Notes: generated by a model not told the origin, from the letters alone. Shown: positions 36,882 through 47,179, counted from the first letter of the stretch. The stretch: DNA of 64,000 nt from Pseudomarimonas arenosa (GCF_014841215.1 NZ_JACYTR010000003.1:62001-126000), one strand, 5' to 3'. Program-made: numbers and translations.

Positions 36882-37766
36882 ATGCGGGTCTGTTTTCCCA
36901 ATGGCGAACACAGCGAAGTGATGAGCGCCGGTGGGCCGGTATCGATCGGTTCGGCGGTGGGCAACGATGTGGTTTTGTCGGTCGCCGGCATCGAATCGCG
37001 GCACGCTGTCGTGCGTCAGGATCCGCAGCGCGGCATTCTCCTTGAAGCCGCCACGGCCGGGGCGCAAATGCACGTCAATGGTCGGGCGGTCAGCAAGGTG
37101 GCCCTGGTCCGGCTCGGCGATGTGCTGAGTCTGGGGCGGGTGCAGGTCATCTTGAAGCCCGATCGCGATGAGCAAATCGTGGTCAATGTGCCCTCAAACG
37201 GGGCTGAGGTGATGAACGATCCGGTTCAGCGCGCAGCGTCCAGTCGTGTGGTCTTGCGCGGAGTCGGGGGCGGATTCTTCGGCCGCAGCGTCGCCCTCAC
37301 CGACAAGGTCGTGCTCGGCAGCGGCTCTGCAGCCAGCATCGCGATCGAGGATCCCGATCTGCCTGAACAGGCGGTTTCGTTCGAGATCCACGGTGATCGG
37401 GTAATTCTGCGCGACCTCGGAACAACCGATGGCGCCGTGGTCAACGGCGTGTCGGTGCGCAATGCGGTGTTGCACCCTGGTGACCAGATCGCGGTGGAAA
37501 GCCATCGCTTCGTGCTCGAGGCGCCGGGTTTGCCGGCACGCGGTGCTGAATCGCAGACCGAGTGGCAGCCCGGCTCGCATGCGGGCAGCACGCAGACCAT
37601 GCGTGCCGTCGGTTCCGGCGATGTGCCGCCGCCAGCAGCAGACCTCAATGCCAGTGATGCAGAGGCCCGGCAGGCGGGGGGATCTCGACTCGGATGGTTG
37701 TTGCTGGCCGCGGGTCTGATTGGCGCAGCTCTGGCGGCCTTGTTGTGGTTCAACCCGGGCGCTTGA
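36882..37766 (+). CDS. double FHA domain membrane protein
   Basis: A 294-residue protein with two forkhead-associated domains, which bind phosphothreonine. FHA1 (about 20-75) has SIGSAVGNDVVL and ESRHAVV; FHA2 (about 125-200) has VVLGSGSAASIAIEDPDL and GTTDGAVVNGVSV, more degenerate. A Ser/Ala-rich linker leads to one C-terminal transmembrane helix (GWLLLAAGLIGAALAALLWF) three to four residues from the end, so the FHA domains should be cytosolic on a tail-anchored protein. No kinase, phosphatase or secretion genes are adjacent. It converges with msrQ, overlapping its end by 17 bases. Confidence 0.85.
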   Translation: MRVCFPNGEHSEVMSAGGPVSIGSAVGNDVVLSVAGIESRHAVVRQDPQRGILLEAATAGAQMHVNGRAVSKVALVRLGDVLSLGRVQVILKPDRDEQIVVNVPSNGAEVMNDPVQRAASSRVVLRGVGGGFFGRSVALTDKVVLGSGSAASIAIEDPDLPEQAVSFEIHGDRVILRDLGTTDGAVVNGVSVRNAVLHPGDQIAVESHRFVLEAPGLPARGAESQTEWQPGSHAGSTQTMRAVGSGDVPPPAADLNASDAEARQAGGSRLGWLLLAAGLIGAALAALLWFNPGA

Positions 37767-38370
37767 ATCGCAGCTGTCCACCCCGGATCCGCATCAGCAT
37801 GAGCAGGACGAACACCGCGAGATAGATCAGTGGCTCGCTGAGGTCGGCCTTGACCAGCCACAGGAAATGCAGAATTCCCAGCGCGGCGATCAAGTACACC
37901 AGCTTGTGCAGCTGGCCCCACCGTCGGCCCAGCCAGCGCATCGCCGCTCGGGTTGACGTCAGGGCCAATGGGATCAGCAGCAGCCAGGCCAGAAAGCCGA
38001 CCGTGATGAACGGACGCTTGAGGATGTCGTCGAGAATCTGAGCCCAGTAGCCGCCAAGGTCCAGGACCAGATAAATCGCCAGGTGCACACTGGCGTAGAA
38101 GAACCCGTAGAGGCCCAACATGCGTCGATACTGAATCGGCCAGCGCCAGCCGCTGGCACGCCGCAGCGGCGTCATCGCCAGACAGCCGAGCAGGAATCGC
38201 AGCGCCCAGTCGCCGCTGGCGTGGGTCAATTCGGCAATCGGGTCGGCGCCTAGTTGGGCGTGCCAGGCACGCCAGGTCCAGAGCAGAAACGGGACCAGGC
38301 AGGCCAGATGAGCGCCCGCACGCAGGGAGGCAGAAGGCCAGCGTCCCTGGAGGGATTCTGAGGTGGGCAT
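37750..38370 (-). CDS. msrQ: MsrQ haem-binding membrane subunit
   Basis: A 206-residue inner-membrane b-type cytochrome (YedZ family) that passes electrons from the quinone pool or flavin reductase to MsrP. Hydrophobic segments and His ligands are visible (GDWALRFLLGCLAMTPLRR, YASVHLAIYLVLDL, LHKLVYLIAALGILHFLWLVKAD). The ATG lies five bases after the msrP stop, forming the usual msrPQ operon. Its last bases overlap the 3' end of the FHA gene on the opposite strand. Confidence 0.95.
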   Translation of the reverse strand: MPTSESLQGRWPSASLRAGAHLACLVPFLLWTWRAWHAQLGADPIAELTHASGDWALRFLLGCLAMTPLRRASGWRWPIQYRRMLGLYGFFYASVHLAIYLVLDLGGYWAQILDDILKRPFITVGFLAWLLLIPLALTSTRAAMRWLGRRWGQLHKLVYLIAALGILHFLWLVKADLSEPLIYLAVFVLLMLMRIRGGQLRFKRPG

Positions 38371-38375
38371 CTTGA

Positions 38376-39317
38376 TCAGAAGTACTTGCGCAGGTTCATG
38401 TCGCTGTATAGCGATGCCACTTGGTCGTAGCCATTGAACAGGCGGGTCGGAATCCGCTTGGCAAACAGCAAGTTGGTGTCTCCGGCCAGGCGACGCTCGG
38501 TTTTCTGGCTCCAGCGCGGATGATCCACGCCCGGGTTGACGTTGGAATAGAAGCCGTACTCACTCGGCTGCGAGCGGTTCCAACTGGTCGGCGGCCGGCG
38601 CTTGGTGAATTCGATCCGCACGATCGATTTGATGCTCTTGAAGCCGTACTTCCAGGGCACCACCAGGCGCAGTGGCGCGCCGTTCTGGTTTTCCAGCGTA
38701 TCGCGGCCATACATGCCGGTGGCAAGAATCGTCAGAGGATGCATCGCCTCGTCCAGGCGCAGTCCTTCAACATACGGCCAATCCAGTACGCGTGAACGAA
38801 TGCCGGGCATTTGCTTGGGGTCGGCCAGGGTGGTGAATGCCACGTATTGGGCGTCGGCCAAGGGCTTGAAGTGAGCGAGTACCTTGCCGAGCTCAATGCC
38901 CATCCAGGGGATCACCATTGACCATCCCTCGACGCATCGCAGCCGGTAGATGCGCTCCTCCACCGGTGCCAGCTTGACGATGTCGGCGAGGTCAAACCGG
39001 CCCGTGGTTTCGGCCAGGCCGGCAATTTCCACCGTCCAAGGTGAGGTGATCAGGCTGTGCGCATAGCGGGCCGGATCATCCTTGCCGGTGCCGAACTCGT
39101 AGAAGTTGTTGTAGTTGGTTGCATGTTGAAAGGTGGTCAGCGCTTCTTCGGCAGGCGCCTCGGCGGCCGTGGCCTCCGTCGGCGCGGCGGGTTCCGAGCG
39201 TGCGCAGCCGGCGACCAGCAGGCCTCCGACGGTGCCCATCAGCAGGTGGCGGCGTTTGTACACCGACTCCGGGGTGATCTCCGAGCCGGGGATCGGGTCA
39301 AGCTGGAAAGTCTTCAT
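38376..39317 (-). CDS. msrP: MsrP periplasmic methionine sulfoxide reductase
   Basis: Molybdopterin catalytic subunit (YedY family) that repairs oxidised methionines in periplasmic proteins. The 313-residue precursor has a Tat signal ([17 protein letters not shown]). The molybdenum-ligating cysteine is in [15 protein letters not shown], and [11 protein letters not shown] and PPTSWN are family motifs. It is followed directly by msrQ and is divergent from the PAS-GGDEF-EAL gene. Regulation is not readable. Confidence 0.96.
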   Translation of the reverse strand: MKTFQLDPIPGSEITPESVYKRRHLLMGTVGGLLVAGCARSEPAAPTEATAAEAPAEEALTTFQHATNYNNFYEFGTGKDDPARYAHSLITSPWTVEIAGLAETTGRFDLADIVKLAPVEERIYRLRCVEGWSMVIPWMGIELGKVLAHFKPLADAQYVAFTTLADPKQMPGIRSRVLDWPYVEGLRLDEAMHPLTILATGMYGRDTLENQNGAPLRLVVPWKYGFKSIKSIVRIEFTKRRPPTSWNRSQPSEYGFYSNVNPGVDHPRWSQKTERRLAGDTNLLFAKRIPTRLFNGYDQVASLYSDMNLRKYF

Positions 39318-39452
39318 GCGTGCTCCGAGGTCTTGGGTGGATCAACAGCGGTAGCGGGTTGGCTGCTGGCGTACCCATTTCCGTCATGTTTTGCGTGGCT
39401 ATACTCAACCCATAGAGGCGGCAAGTGGGCCAATGGGTGCGGAGGGCATCGA

Positions 39453-42254
39453 TTGCGCAAAGCTGAACCGATCGCTGCGGCGTTTCGCATTTCGCTCACG
39501 CCCACCGTCCTGGTGCGGGTGAACGACGGCGCCATTGTTTCTGCCAACCCGGCTGCCGAGCGACTTTTAGGATACTCACTGGCGCAGCTGTCCGAGCGAA
39601 CGCCAAGTGAACTTGGGCTGTGGCCCAGTGCCATGGAACAGGCCCGGGTCTGGGCTCAGGTCGGTGAAGATGGCTCAGCCCGGGCTGTCGACCTCAATCT
39701 TCGCACGGCAGAGGGCAGTGAACTCTTGCTCAGCATGGACTGCGAGGCCTTGCATTGGCGCGGTGAAGCCTTGCTGCTGTGCTTCTTGCAGCCACGCACT
39801 GCGTCGGCGAGCGGCCAGCGAGCATTTCCGACCTCGTTGCACGAAGCGCTGATCGACGCCTGCCGCGACGGCATGTTTCTGGTCCACGGGGGCTTTGTGC
39901 GCTTTGCCAACCAGGCGCTGGCGGACATGCTGCAACTGTCGCGAGAGCAAGTGATTGGTCAGAGTTACTTTGACTTTGTCCATCCCGAGGATCAGGTGGA
40001 GCAGAAGCGCCGTCGCGATGAGCGCGAGGACGGATACTCCGATGAGCAGCGCTATCGAGTGCGCTTGCGTCGGGCCGACGGCGAGTACAGGCACTTCGAG
40101 ATCGTCGCCTCGGCGCTGCCGATGGAGAACGGCCTGGCCTCGATGGGGGTGGCGCGCGATGTCACCGAGTCATTGCTGCAGCAAAAGGCGCTGGAATCAG
40201 CCGAACGCCGCTATCGCGACTTGTTCGAATCCTCGCCGATCGGATTGTTCAAGACGCATTCGGATGGCCGAATTCTTGATGCCAATCAGGTGCTGCTGGA
40301 TCTGATCGGTTTCGCCGATATCGATCAGTTGCGTGCGGCTGGCTGGACGATGCGTGATGTCTATGTCGACAACGCCAAGCGCGATGAAGTGCTGGAGCAG
40401 GTGTTCAACCACGGCACCATTCGCGATGCTGAGCTGGAGATCCGCACGCGTAACGCCGAGCGGCTTTGGGTGAGTTGTTGTGTGCGCAAGATCGACGGCG
40501 AGGGGGCCGAGGCGACCTTCGCCGGGTCGGTGCAGGACATCAGCCGACGCCGAACGGCCGAGATTGCCTTTCATCAGGCCGATGCCCGCTATCGCGCGCT
40601 GGTCGATCATGTGCAGGTTGGTGTGTTCCTGCTGCGTGATGGTCGATTCGTCCAGGTCAATGCCAGTCTGGCCGCTTTGTTGGGGGTTAGCGAGAACGAC
40701 CTGGTGGGACAGGCGGTCGCCGATTGGGCGAGCCCCGATTCGCGTCAGGACATGGAGCGTCGATACTGGTTGTCTGGCGCCGCCAAGTCCCTCAGTCAGG
40801 ATTTCGAAGCCGAGCTACAGCGCCGGGATGGCCGTCGGATCTGGGTGATCGAACGGTTGGCGGTGGTCGATATTGAAGGTGACCGCTACTTCAGCGGCAC
40901 CTGGCGAGACGTGACCCGCGAACGCGAAGTGGAACGCAGACTGCGGTTCAACGCCACCCATGACTCGCTCACGGGTTTGCCCAATCGACTCGATTTCCAG
41001 CAGCGCCTGAACGACACCATCCTCGAGTCGCGCACAGCCGGTTGTTACGACTATGCGGTGCTATTCCTCGATCTGGATGGCTTCAAGCTGATCAATGATA
41101 GTCAAGGGCACGCGGCAGGTGATCGATTGCTGGTCAGTCTGGCCTCTCGACTGACCGATGCGATTGCCGGCGAGGCCTTGATTGCGCGTTACGGCGGTGA
41201 CGAGTTCACCGTGCTTCCGTTTGGCCCCTGTGATCGCGATCGTGCCGCTGGGCTGGCACAGCGTCTGCTGCGGGTATTCGATCAGCCAATGAGTGCCGGC
41301 GAGGAGCAGGTTTTCTCCAGTGCCAGCGTTGGCATCGTGCTGGGCATCCCAAGTTATCGTGACGCCGCCGACGTGCTGCGCGATGCCGACACCGCCATGT
41401 ATCGGGCCAAGGCCAGTGGCAAGGCCACTTGGCGCGTATTCGACGACCAGATGCGCAATCAGGCCAAATGGCGCTACGAGATGGAACGGGAGATTCGTCG
41501 GGCTTTGGAGCAGGAAGAGTTCGAGCCTTACTACCAGCCTATCGTTGACTTGCCCGCAGGTCGGCCCGTGGGTTGCGAGGCGCTGGTGCGCTGGCATCAC
41601 CCGAATCGTGGCTTGCTGCTGCCGGGAGAGTTCCTGCCGGTGGCAGAAGAGAGCGGCCTGATCCACCGCATCGACGCCCGTGTAATGGAGCAAAGCTGCG
41701 CCGAGGCCAAGCACTGGCAGGCCGCGGGGTGGTCGGCCGGTGCCTTGAGCGTGAGCGTCAATGTGGCTGATCGGCAGGCCAGTTCGCCGCAGTTTGCCAG
41801 CGAGGTGCGCTCAGTGCTGCAGCGCCATCAGTTGACGGCCGAGACGCTGCGCCTGGAAATCAGCGAATCGGCGTTCCGCGAAGGTCGCCAGCGTGCCAGT
41901 GATCTGCTCGGTGCCTTGAAGCAGGTGGGCGTTGGGTTGGCGGTGGACGACTTCGGTACCGGGTACTCCTCTCTGGAGTCGTTCTCGTCAGCACCTTTCG
42001 ATACCTTGAAGATCGATCGCAGCCTGGTACAGGACTTGACCTGTAACGACAAGCATCGGGCCATTGTGCGCACCATCCTCGGCTTTGGCCGTGATCTGGG
42101 CCTGACCGTCATCGCCGAGGGCGTCGAGACTGACCAGCAACGAGAGGCCTTGGAAGCACTGGGCTGTCGATTTGCCCAGGGCTTCCTGTTTGGACACGCC
42201 ATGCCGTCGGCTGAATGGCTGGATTACTTGCGGCGCTTTCAAGCAGATCAATAG
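39453..42254 (+). CDS. PAS-GGDEF-EAL cyclic di-GMP enzyme
   Basis: A 933-residue cytosolic sensor. Four PAS-type domains lie at about 10-60, 128-245, 252-370 and 378-495. A GGDEF domain follows with intact GGDEF at 581-585, then an EAL domain with EAL at 709-711 (CEALVRWHHPN), DDFGTGYSS and AQGFLFGHAMP, so both cyclase and phosphodiesterase activity are possible. No transmembrane segment is apparent. The TTG start at 39453 follows GGAGGG with a six-base spacer; no ATG or GTG is in frame upstream before the msrP region. The signal sensed by the PAS domains is unknown. Confidence 0.93.
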   Translation: MRKAEPIAAAFRISLTPTVLVRVNDGAIVSANPAAERLLGYSLAQLSERTPSELGLWPSAMEQARVWAQVGEDGSARAVDLNLRTAEGSELLLSMDCEALHWRGEALLLCFLQPRTASASGQRAFPTSLHEALIDACRDGMFLVHGGFVRFANQALADMLQLSREQVIGQSYFDFVHPEDQVEQKRRRDEREDGYSDEQRYRVRLRRADGEYRHFEIVASALPMENGLASMGVARDVTESLLQQKALESAERRYRDLFESSPIGLFKTHSDGRILDANQVLLDLIGFADIDQLRAAGWTMRDVYVDNAKRDEVLEQVFNHGTIRDAELEIRTRNAERLWVSCCVRKIDGEGAEATFAGSVQDISRRRTAEIAFHQADARYRALVDHVQVGVFLLRDGRFVQVNASLAALLGVSENDLVGQAVADWASPDSRQDMERRYWLSGAAKSLSQDFEAELQRRDGRRIWVIERLAVVDIEGDRYFSGTWRDVTREREVERRLRFNATHDSLTGLPNRLDFQQRLNDTILESRTAGCYDYAVLFLDLDGFKLINDSQGHAAGDRLLVSLASRLTDAIAGEALIARYGGDEFTVLPFGPCDRDRAAGLAQRLLRVFDQPMSAGEEQVFSSASVGIVLGIPSYRDAADVLRDADTAMYRAKASGKATWRVFDDQMRNQAKWRYEMEREIRRALEQEEFEPYYQPIVDLPAGRPVGCEALVRWHHPNRGLLLPGEFLPVAEESGLIHRIDARVMEQSCAEAKHWQAAGWSAGALSVSVNVADRQASSPQFASEVRSVLQRHQLTAETLRLEISESAFREGRQRASDLLGALKQVGVGLAVDDFGTGYSSLESFSSAPFDTLKIDRSLVQDLTCNDKHRAIVRTILGFGRDLGLTVIAEGVETDQQREALEALGCRFAQGFLFGHAMPSAEWLDYLRRFQADQ

Positions 42255-42439
42255 GCCGCCGCAGCAGCGCTTTTGGTTTCATCGGAAACGCTTCGCAGGA
42301 GCCTCGGGGCGCGAGACCCGGGCGCCCACAGATACGACGCATGCCGGTCTCTCTCCAGGCCATAACGCAATAGCGGTCCGATGCTTCTATGCTGCAATGC
42401 GGCATGCTAGTGTCGGCTTCCCTGATCAGGAGCCGATGG

Positions 42440-43525
42440 ATGTCGCGCGCGTTCAATTTCAGTGCCGGCCCTGCCGGCCTGCCCGAGGCTGTGTTGCAAC
42501 AGGCCCAGGAAGAGTTGCTTGAATGGCAGGGCGAGCGTGCATCGGTGATGGAAATCAGCCACCGCGGCAAGGCCTTCATTGCTTGCGCTGAACAAGCTGA
42601 ACACGACTTGCGGAAACTGCTGGATGTGCCGCCCGACTACGCCGTGTTGTTTCTCCAGGGCGGTGCAACTCAGCACTTTGCCCAGATTCCGATGAATCTG
42701 GCCGCGCCAGGGCAAGCCGCGGACTATCTATTGACCGGATCCTGGAGCCTGAAAGCGCTGAGTGAAGCCGGCCCTTATGTTGATGCGCAATCGATCGCGT
42801 CCAGCGAGGGCGACGGCTTTGTCGATATTCCTGACGCGCAGGCCTGGTCGGTGCGCGCGGATGCAGCCTACCTGCACTACACGCCGAATGAGACCATCCA
42901 TGGCGTGGCCTACGATTACGTTCCCGAGGCCGGGGCTGTGCCGTTGGTGGCGGACTACAGCTCGTCGATCCTGTCTGCGCCACTCGATGTGCGGCGATTT
43001 GGGCTGATCTATGCCGGCGCACAGAAGAACATCGGCCCCTCGGGCTTGCTGCTGATGATCATTCGACGAGATTTGCTTGAACGTACAGGTCAGGCGCGTG
43101 CGCGGATATTTCAGTACGCCGCCCATGCCAAGGAAGGCTCGATGTTAAACACGCCGCCGACCTTTGCCTGGTATCTGGCGGGCCTGGTCTTCAAGTGGCT
43201 CAAGCAGCAAGGCGGCCTGTCTGCCATCGCCAGGATCAACGCTGAGAAGGCCGAACTGCTGTATCGCACGATCGATGAGTCCGCTGGGTTCTACCGCAAT
43301 CCGGTCGCGAAGCGAGCGCGCTCGGTGATGAATGTGCCTTTCACCCTGCATGACCCCGAACTTGATGTCGCATTCCTGGAACAGTCGAAAGCGGCTGGCT
43401 TGCTGGCCTTGAAAGGTCACAAGCTGGTCGGTGGCATGCGAGCTTCGCTCTACAACGCCATGCCGCTCGCCGGGGTCAAGGCGCTTACCGAGTTCATGAC
43501 CGAGTTTGCCCGACGCCACGGCTAA
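42440..43525 (+). CDS. serC: phosphoserine aminotransferase
   Basis: PLP enzyme of serine and pyridoxine synthesis. The 361-residue protein begins [15 protein letters not shown], has SHRGKAF and the PLP lysine in [13 protein letters not shown], and ends in the typical [18 protein letters not shown] region. ATG at 42440 follows CAGGAG. It is the first gene of the serC-pheA-aroA-cmk-rpsA block, an arrangement seen widely in gammaproteobacteria. Confidence 0.97.
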   Translation: MSRAFNFSAGPAGLPEAVLQQAQEELLEWQGERASVMEISHRGKAFIACAEQAEHDLRKLLDVPPDYAVLFLQGGATQHFAQIPMNLAAPGQAADYLLTGSWSLKALSEAGPYVDAQSIASSEGDGFVDIPDAQAWSVRADAAYLHYTPNETIHGVAYDYVPEAGAVPLVADYSSSILSAPLDVRRFGLIYAGAQKNIGPSGLLLMIIRRDLLERTGQARARIFQYAAHAKEGSMLNTPPTFAWYLAGLVFKWLKQQGGLSAIARINAEKAELLYRTIDESAGFYRNPVAKRARSVMNVPFTLHDPELDVAFLEQSKAAGLLALKGHKLVGGMRASLYNAMPLAGVKALTEFMTEFARRHG

Positions 43526-43601
43526 CAGGCCGTTCAACCCCAACTGCCACCACTTTGAGCCTGCTGGATCGCCGCTTGAAGGTCTGCCGAAGAGTAATCC
43601 C

Positions 43602-44807
43602 ATGAAGAAGTCGAAGCCGGGCGCCCGCAAGCCCAGCCCCGCCCAAGCCAAGCCCAATCCAGCAACCAAACGTTCGGCAGTCAGAAAGAAGGCTGCCGAC
43701 GAAATCGTTCCAGTACGCAGTGACGCCAGTCGGGCTATGCTGAGCGAGGTGCGTGCGCGCATCGACGGTATCGATCAGACCATCCAGGAACTGATTGCCG
43801 AGCGGGCGGAAAAGGCCCGGCAGGTCGGCAAGGCCAAGGGGGCCGCCAAGGCCGCCATCGACTACTACCGCCCGGAGCGTGAAGCTCAGGTGCTGCGCCG
43901 TGTGGTCGACCGCAATGAAGGGCCACTGACGGACGAAGTCCTGGTGCGGGTGTTCCGCGAAATCATGTCAGCCTGCCTGGCCCAGCAGGAGCCGTTGAAA
44001 GTCGGGTACTTGGGCCCAGAGGGCACCTTCTCGCAGCAGGCCGTATACAAGCACTTCGGCCACAGCGCTCACGGATTGCCTCTCACCACCATTGAGGAGG
44101 TGTTTCAGGAGGTGGAGTCCGGCGCGGCGGATTTTGGCGTGGTGCCGGTGGAGAATTCGGGGCAGGGCACGATCCAGTCGACGCTTGACATGTTTCTCAC
44201 CTCGCCGCTGAAGATTTGCGGTGAGGTGGAGCTGCGTGTTCATCAGTATCTGCTCTCACGCACGGGTCATATCGAGGACGTCGAACGCGTCTACGCGCAC
44301 GCGCAGTCACTGGCCCAGTGCAAGACCTGGCTGCGGCAGCATCTGCCACAAGCAGAGAAGCAGAGTCTGGCCAGCAATGCCGAGGCGGCACGTCGGGCGC
44401 GCAATGCTGATGACTCGGCAGCGATTGCCGGCAAGAGCGCCGCTCACGTGTACGGCTTGAAAGTGATCGCCGGTCCGATCGAAGATCGCCCAGACAACAC
44501 CACCCGTTTCCTCGTCGTTGGCCGTGAGCTGTTTCCGCCCTCTGGCAACGACCGTACCTCGGTGCTGGTCTACGTCAAGGACAAACCGGGTGCCTTGTTC
44601 AACGTGCTGCGGCCGCTGGCCGAGCACGGCCTCAGCATGAACCGCATCGAATCGCGGCCGGCGCATCAGGGTCTGTGGCGCTACGCTTTCTTCATTGATT
44701 TCGGTGGTCATGTCGAAGATGAAGCGGTGCAGGCGGCGCTGAAGGAGATTGCTCGCGATGCGTCGGAGATCAAGATTCTTGGCTCCTATCCTTGTGCGAT
44801 TCTTTGA
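43602..44807 (+). CDS. pheA: chorismate mutase / prephenate dehydratase (P-protein)
   Basis: Bifunctional enzyme of phenylalanine synthesis. The AroQ chorismate mutase domain is at about 46-130 (EVRARIDGIDQTIQELIAER), prephenate dehydratase at about 133-315 (GYLGPEGTFSQQA, PVENSGQGTIQSTLD, TTRFLVV) and a phenylalanine-binding ACT domain follows (GALFNVLRPL, ESRP). Before the mutase lies an unusual Lys/Pro/Ala-rich stretch of about 45 residues. The ATG at 43602 was chosen; an ATG at 43737 would give a standard length but has no visible ribosome binding site. It lies 76 bases after serC. Confidence 0.95.
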   Translation: MKKSKPGARKPSPAQAKPNPATKRSAVRKKAADEIVPVRSDASRAMLSEVRARIDGIDQTIQELIAERAEKARQVGKAKGAAKAAIDYYRPEREAQVLRRVVDRNEGPLTDEVLVRVFREIMSACLAQQEPLKVGYLGPEGTFSQQAVYKHFGHSAHGLPLTTIEEVFQEVESGAADFGVVPVENSGQGTIQSTLDMFLTSPLKICGEVELRVHQYLLSRTGHIEDVERVYAHAQSLAQCKTWLRQHLPQAEKQSLASNAEAARRARNADDSAAIAGKSAAHVYGLKVIAGPIEDRPDNTTRFLVVGRELFPPSGNDRTSVLVYVKDKPGALFNVLRPLAEHGLSMNRIESRPAHQGLWRYAFFIDFGGHVEDEAVQAALKEIARDASEIKILGSYPCAIL

Positions 44808-44973
44808 CTCGCGTAGCCGCTCTCTCGGTGGGATAGGGGTTGGGGTGAGGGCCCAGTCCTGGTAGAGGTCCGATATCGAGACTTCCCCCACTTGGCGTGT
44901 TCGGACCCTCATCCGCCCTTCGGGCACCGTCTCCCATGGGGAGAAGGTGCGCAGCGATTTCAGGAGTTAAGTC
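44808..44973. repeat. GC-rich intergenic repeat fragment
   Basis: The gap between pheA and aroA contains GGATAGGGGTTGGGGTGAGGG (split as GGATAGGGG and TTGGGGTGAGGG) and CCCTCATCCGCCC...GGGCACCG, fragments related to the tracts at 19110-19135, 54852-54875 and 59785-59805. It ends in the AGGAG ribosome binding site of aroA. Confidence 0.5.
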
Positions 44974-46284
44974 ATGCATTGGATGGCGCGAAAAGGGCGT
45001 CCGCTCAAGGGTGAAATCACCGTGCCGGGCGACAAGTCCGTATCCCATCGTTCGATCATGCTCGGCGCCCTGGCCGAGGGAACGACGCGGATTCGCGGCT
45101 TTCTGGAGGGCGAAGACACCCGCGCCACGGCGGCCGTGTTCCAACAGCTTGGCATCGAGATCGAGTCGCTGCCGTCGGGGGAACGACTGGTTCACGGTCG
45201 TGGTCTGCATGGCCTGCGAGGTTCAAGCGATGCGCTGGACTGCGGCAATGCCGGCACCGGCATGCGCCTCTTGGCCGGCGTAATGGCCGGCCAACGCTTT
45301 GACTCCGTATTGATCGGCGATGCCTCGCTGTCGAAGCGGCCGATGCGCCGGGTCACCGAGCCCTTGGCTTTGATGGGGGCGAGGATAGACACCGAGGCGG
45401 GCGGTTTGCCGCCGCTGCGCATTCATGGCGCACAGTCCTTGCGTGGCATCGACTACGCCACGCCGATGGCCTCTGCCCAGGTCAAATCCGCCGTTTTGCT
45501 GGCAGGTCTGTATGCCGAGGGCGCAACTCAGGTCACCGAGCCGCACCCCACGCGCGACTACACCGAGCGCATGCTGGCCGCCTTTGGCTGGCCGATAGAC
45601 TATGGCGAGGGCAGGGCGCGCTTGTCCGGTGGCCATCGCCTGGAGGCGCAACAGATCGCGGTGCCCGCGGACTTTTCCTCTGCTGCGTTCTTTATCGTTG
45701 CGGCCAGCCTCATCCCGGGTTCCGATCTGCTGATACGCAATGTCGGCATCCACCCGCGCCGCACCGGCCTATTAAGGGCGCTGGCGCTGATGGGCGCGAG
45801 GATCGACATCGAGCCCAAGCCGGGCAGCGAACGACCCGGCGCTGAGCCGGTGGCCGATATCCGGGTGCGCCACGCCGAACTGCACGGGGCTGACATTCCT
45901 GAAGATGTAGTGCCGGACATGATCGACGAGTTCCCGGCCCTGTTTGTCGCGGCGTCGGTCGCCGAAGGCCTCACTCGCGTGCGCGGTGCGGCCGAACTGA
46001 GGGTCAAGGAATCCGACCGTCTGGGCACCATGGCCGCCGGCCTGCGCCAACTCGGTGTTCAGGTCGAGGAAACGCCCGACGGCGCCGATATCATCGGCGG
46101 CCTACTCGGCTCGGCGCATATCGACAGCCACGGCGATCACCGTATTGCCATGAGCTTTTCGATTGCCGGGCAGCTCTGCGCGGGTGAGGTGCGGATTGAT
46201 CATTGCGACACCGTCGCGACCTCGTTTCCGGGGTTTGACGCGCTGGCGCGTTCGATTGGGTTTGAGCTCGGCCTATCGTCCTGA
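44974..46284 (+). CDS. aroA: 3-phosphoshikimate 1-carboxyvinyltransferase (EPSP synthase)
   Basis: Joins shikimate-3-phosphate and phosphoenolpyruvate in aromatic amino acid synthesis. The 436-residue protein has DKSVSHRSIMLGALAEG, DCGNAGTGMRLLAG, the PADFSSAAFF segment and GDHRIAMSFSI. ATG at 44974 follows AGGAG. It is the third gene of the block; prephenate dehydrogenase (tyrA), which sits between pheA and aroA in pseudomonads, is absent here. Confidence 0.97.
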   Translation: MHWMARKGRPLKGEITVPGDKSVSHRSIMLGALAEGTTRIRGFLEGEDTRATAAVFQQLGIEIESLPSGERLVHGRGLHGLRGSSDALDCGNAGTGMRLLAGVMAGQRFDSVLIGDASLSKRPMRRVTEPLALMGARIDTEAGGLPPLRIHGAQSLRGIDYATPMASAQVKSAVLLAGLYAEGATQVTEPHPTRDYTERMLAAFGWPIDYGEGRARLSGGHRLEAQQIAVPADFSSAAFFIVAASLIPGSDLLIRNVGIHPRRTGLLRALALMGARIDIEPKPGSERPGAEPVADIRVRHAELHGADIPEDVVPDMIDEFPALFVAASVAEGLTRVRGAAELRVKESDRLGTMAAGLRQLGVQVEETPDGADIIGGLLGSAHIDSHGDHRIAMSFSIAGQLCAGEVRIDHCDTVATSFPGFDALARSIGFELGLSS

Positions 46285-46300
46285 CGCACTGGCTGTCGAG

Positions 46301-46397
46301 AGGGTGGGCCACAGGCCCACCCTACTCCGCTGCGTCATTACAGGGCCACAGGCCTACACCCTACAGTTATGGCGTAGGGTGGGCCTGTGGCCCACAG
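46301..46397. repeat. three GTAGGGTGGGCC palindromes
   Basis: Between aroA and cmk: AGGGTGGGCC-ACA-GGCCCACCCT (46301-46323), a degenerate CAGGGCCACAGGCCTACACCCTAC (46341-46364, counted by position) and GTAGGGTGGGCCTGTGGCCCAC (46374-46395). The same unit recurs at 54876-54898, and a GTAGGGTGCGCC variant occurs at 60154 and 10333. Confidence 0.75.
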
Positions 46398-46483
46398 AGG
46401 GGCGTTCGTTTCGCGCAGGGGATGTTTCAGCGGACGCAAGTCAAGTCTAGGCAAGCCGCATCCAGCCGCTAAAATTGCCGCTC

Positions 46484-47179
46484 ATGAACGCCAACGCGAT
46501 TCCTGTCCTCACCATCGACGGCCCTTCGGGCTCCGGCAAAGGCACCATCAGCCGGGCCGTGGCCCGAGTTCTGGGCTGGCATTTCCTCGATTCCGGTGCC
46601 CTGTACCGGGCAGTTGGGGTGGCGGCGGGCTGGGAAGACACCGACCTGTCCGATCCCGATGCCTTGCAGCGTCTGGCCGAACGTACCGTGGTCAGCTTCA
46701 AGGATGTGCCTGAGAGCGAGCCGCGGGTGCTGGTCGATGGGGCCGATGCCACCGATGAACTGCGCACGGAAACCGCTGGCGCTGCGGCCTCGGCGATTGC
46801 TGCAATTCCTGGGGTGAGGGCGGCGTTGGTCGAGCGTCAACGGGCGTTTCGTCAGCTGCCGGGGCTGGTCGCCGATGGCCGCGACATGGGCACGATCATC
46901 TTTCCCGATGCCCAAACCAAGGTTTTTCTCACTGCCAGCGCCGAAGAGCGCGCTCAGCGCCGGTATAAGCAGTTGATCGAAAAGGGAGTCGAGGTTACAC
47001 TTGACAGTCTGCTGCGCGAGATTATCGCGCGCGATGCCCGAGACGCCCAGCGCCCGGTGGCTCCATTGAAGCCTGCAGACGATGCAGTGTTGGTGGATTC
47101 CTCCGGGGTGCCGATCGACCAGGTCGTCGAGCAGGTGCTGTCCTTGCTGCCGGAATCCCTGCGCCGCAACCGCACCTAA
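46484..47179 (+). CDS. cmk: cytidylate kinase
   Basis: Phosphorylates CMP and dCMP. The 231-residue protein has the P-loop GPSGSGKGT, the CMP-binding insert (SGALYRAVG) and [13 protein letters not shown]. The ATG at 46484 has no visible ribosome binding site; TAAAAT at 46470-46475 lies eight bases upstream and may be a -10 element, so the message may have almost no leader. It sits directly before rpsA, the usual order. Confidence 0.95.
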   Translation: MNANAIPVLTIDGPSGSGKGTISRAVARVLGWHFLDSGALYRAVGVAAGWEDTDLSDPDALQRLAERTVVSFKDVPESEPRVLVDGADATDELRTETAGAAASAIAAIPGVRAALVERQRAFRQLPGLVADGRDMGTIIFPDAQTKVFLTASAEERAQRRYKQLIEKGVEVTLDSLLREIIARDARDAQRPVAPLKPADDAVLVDSSGVPIDQVVEQVLSLLPESLRRNRT

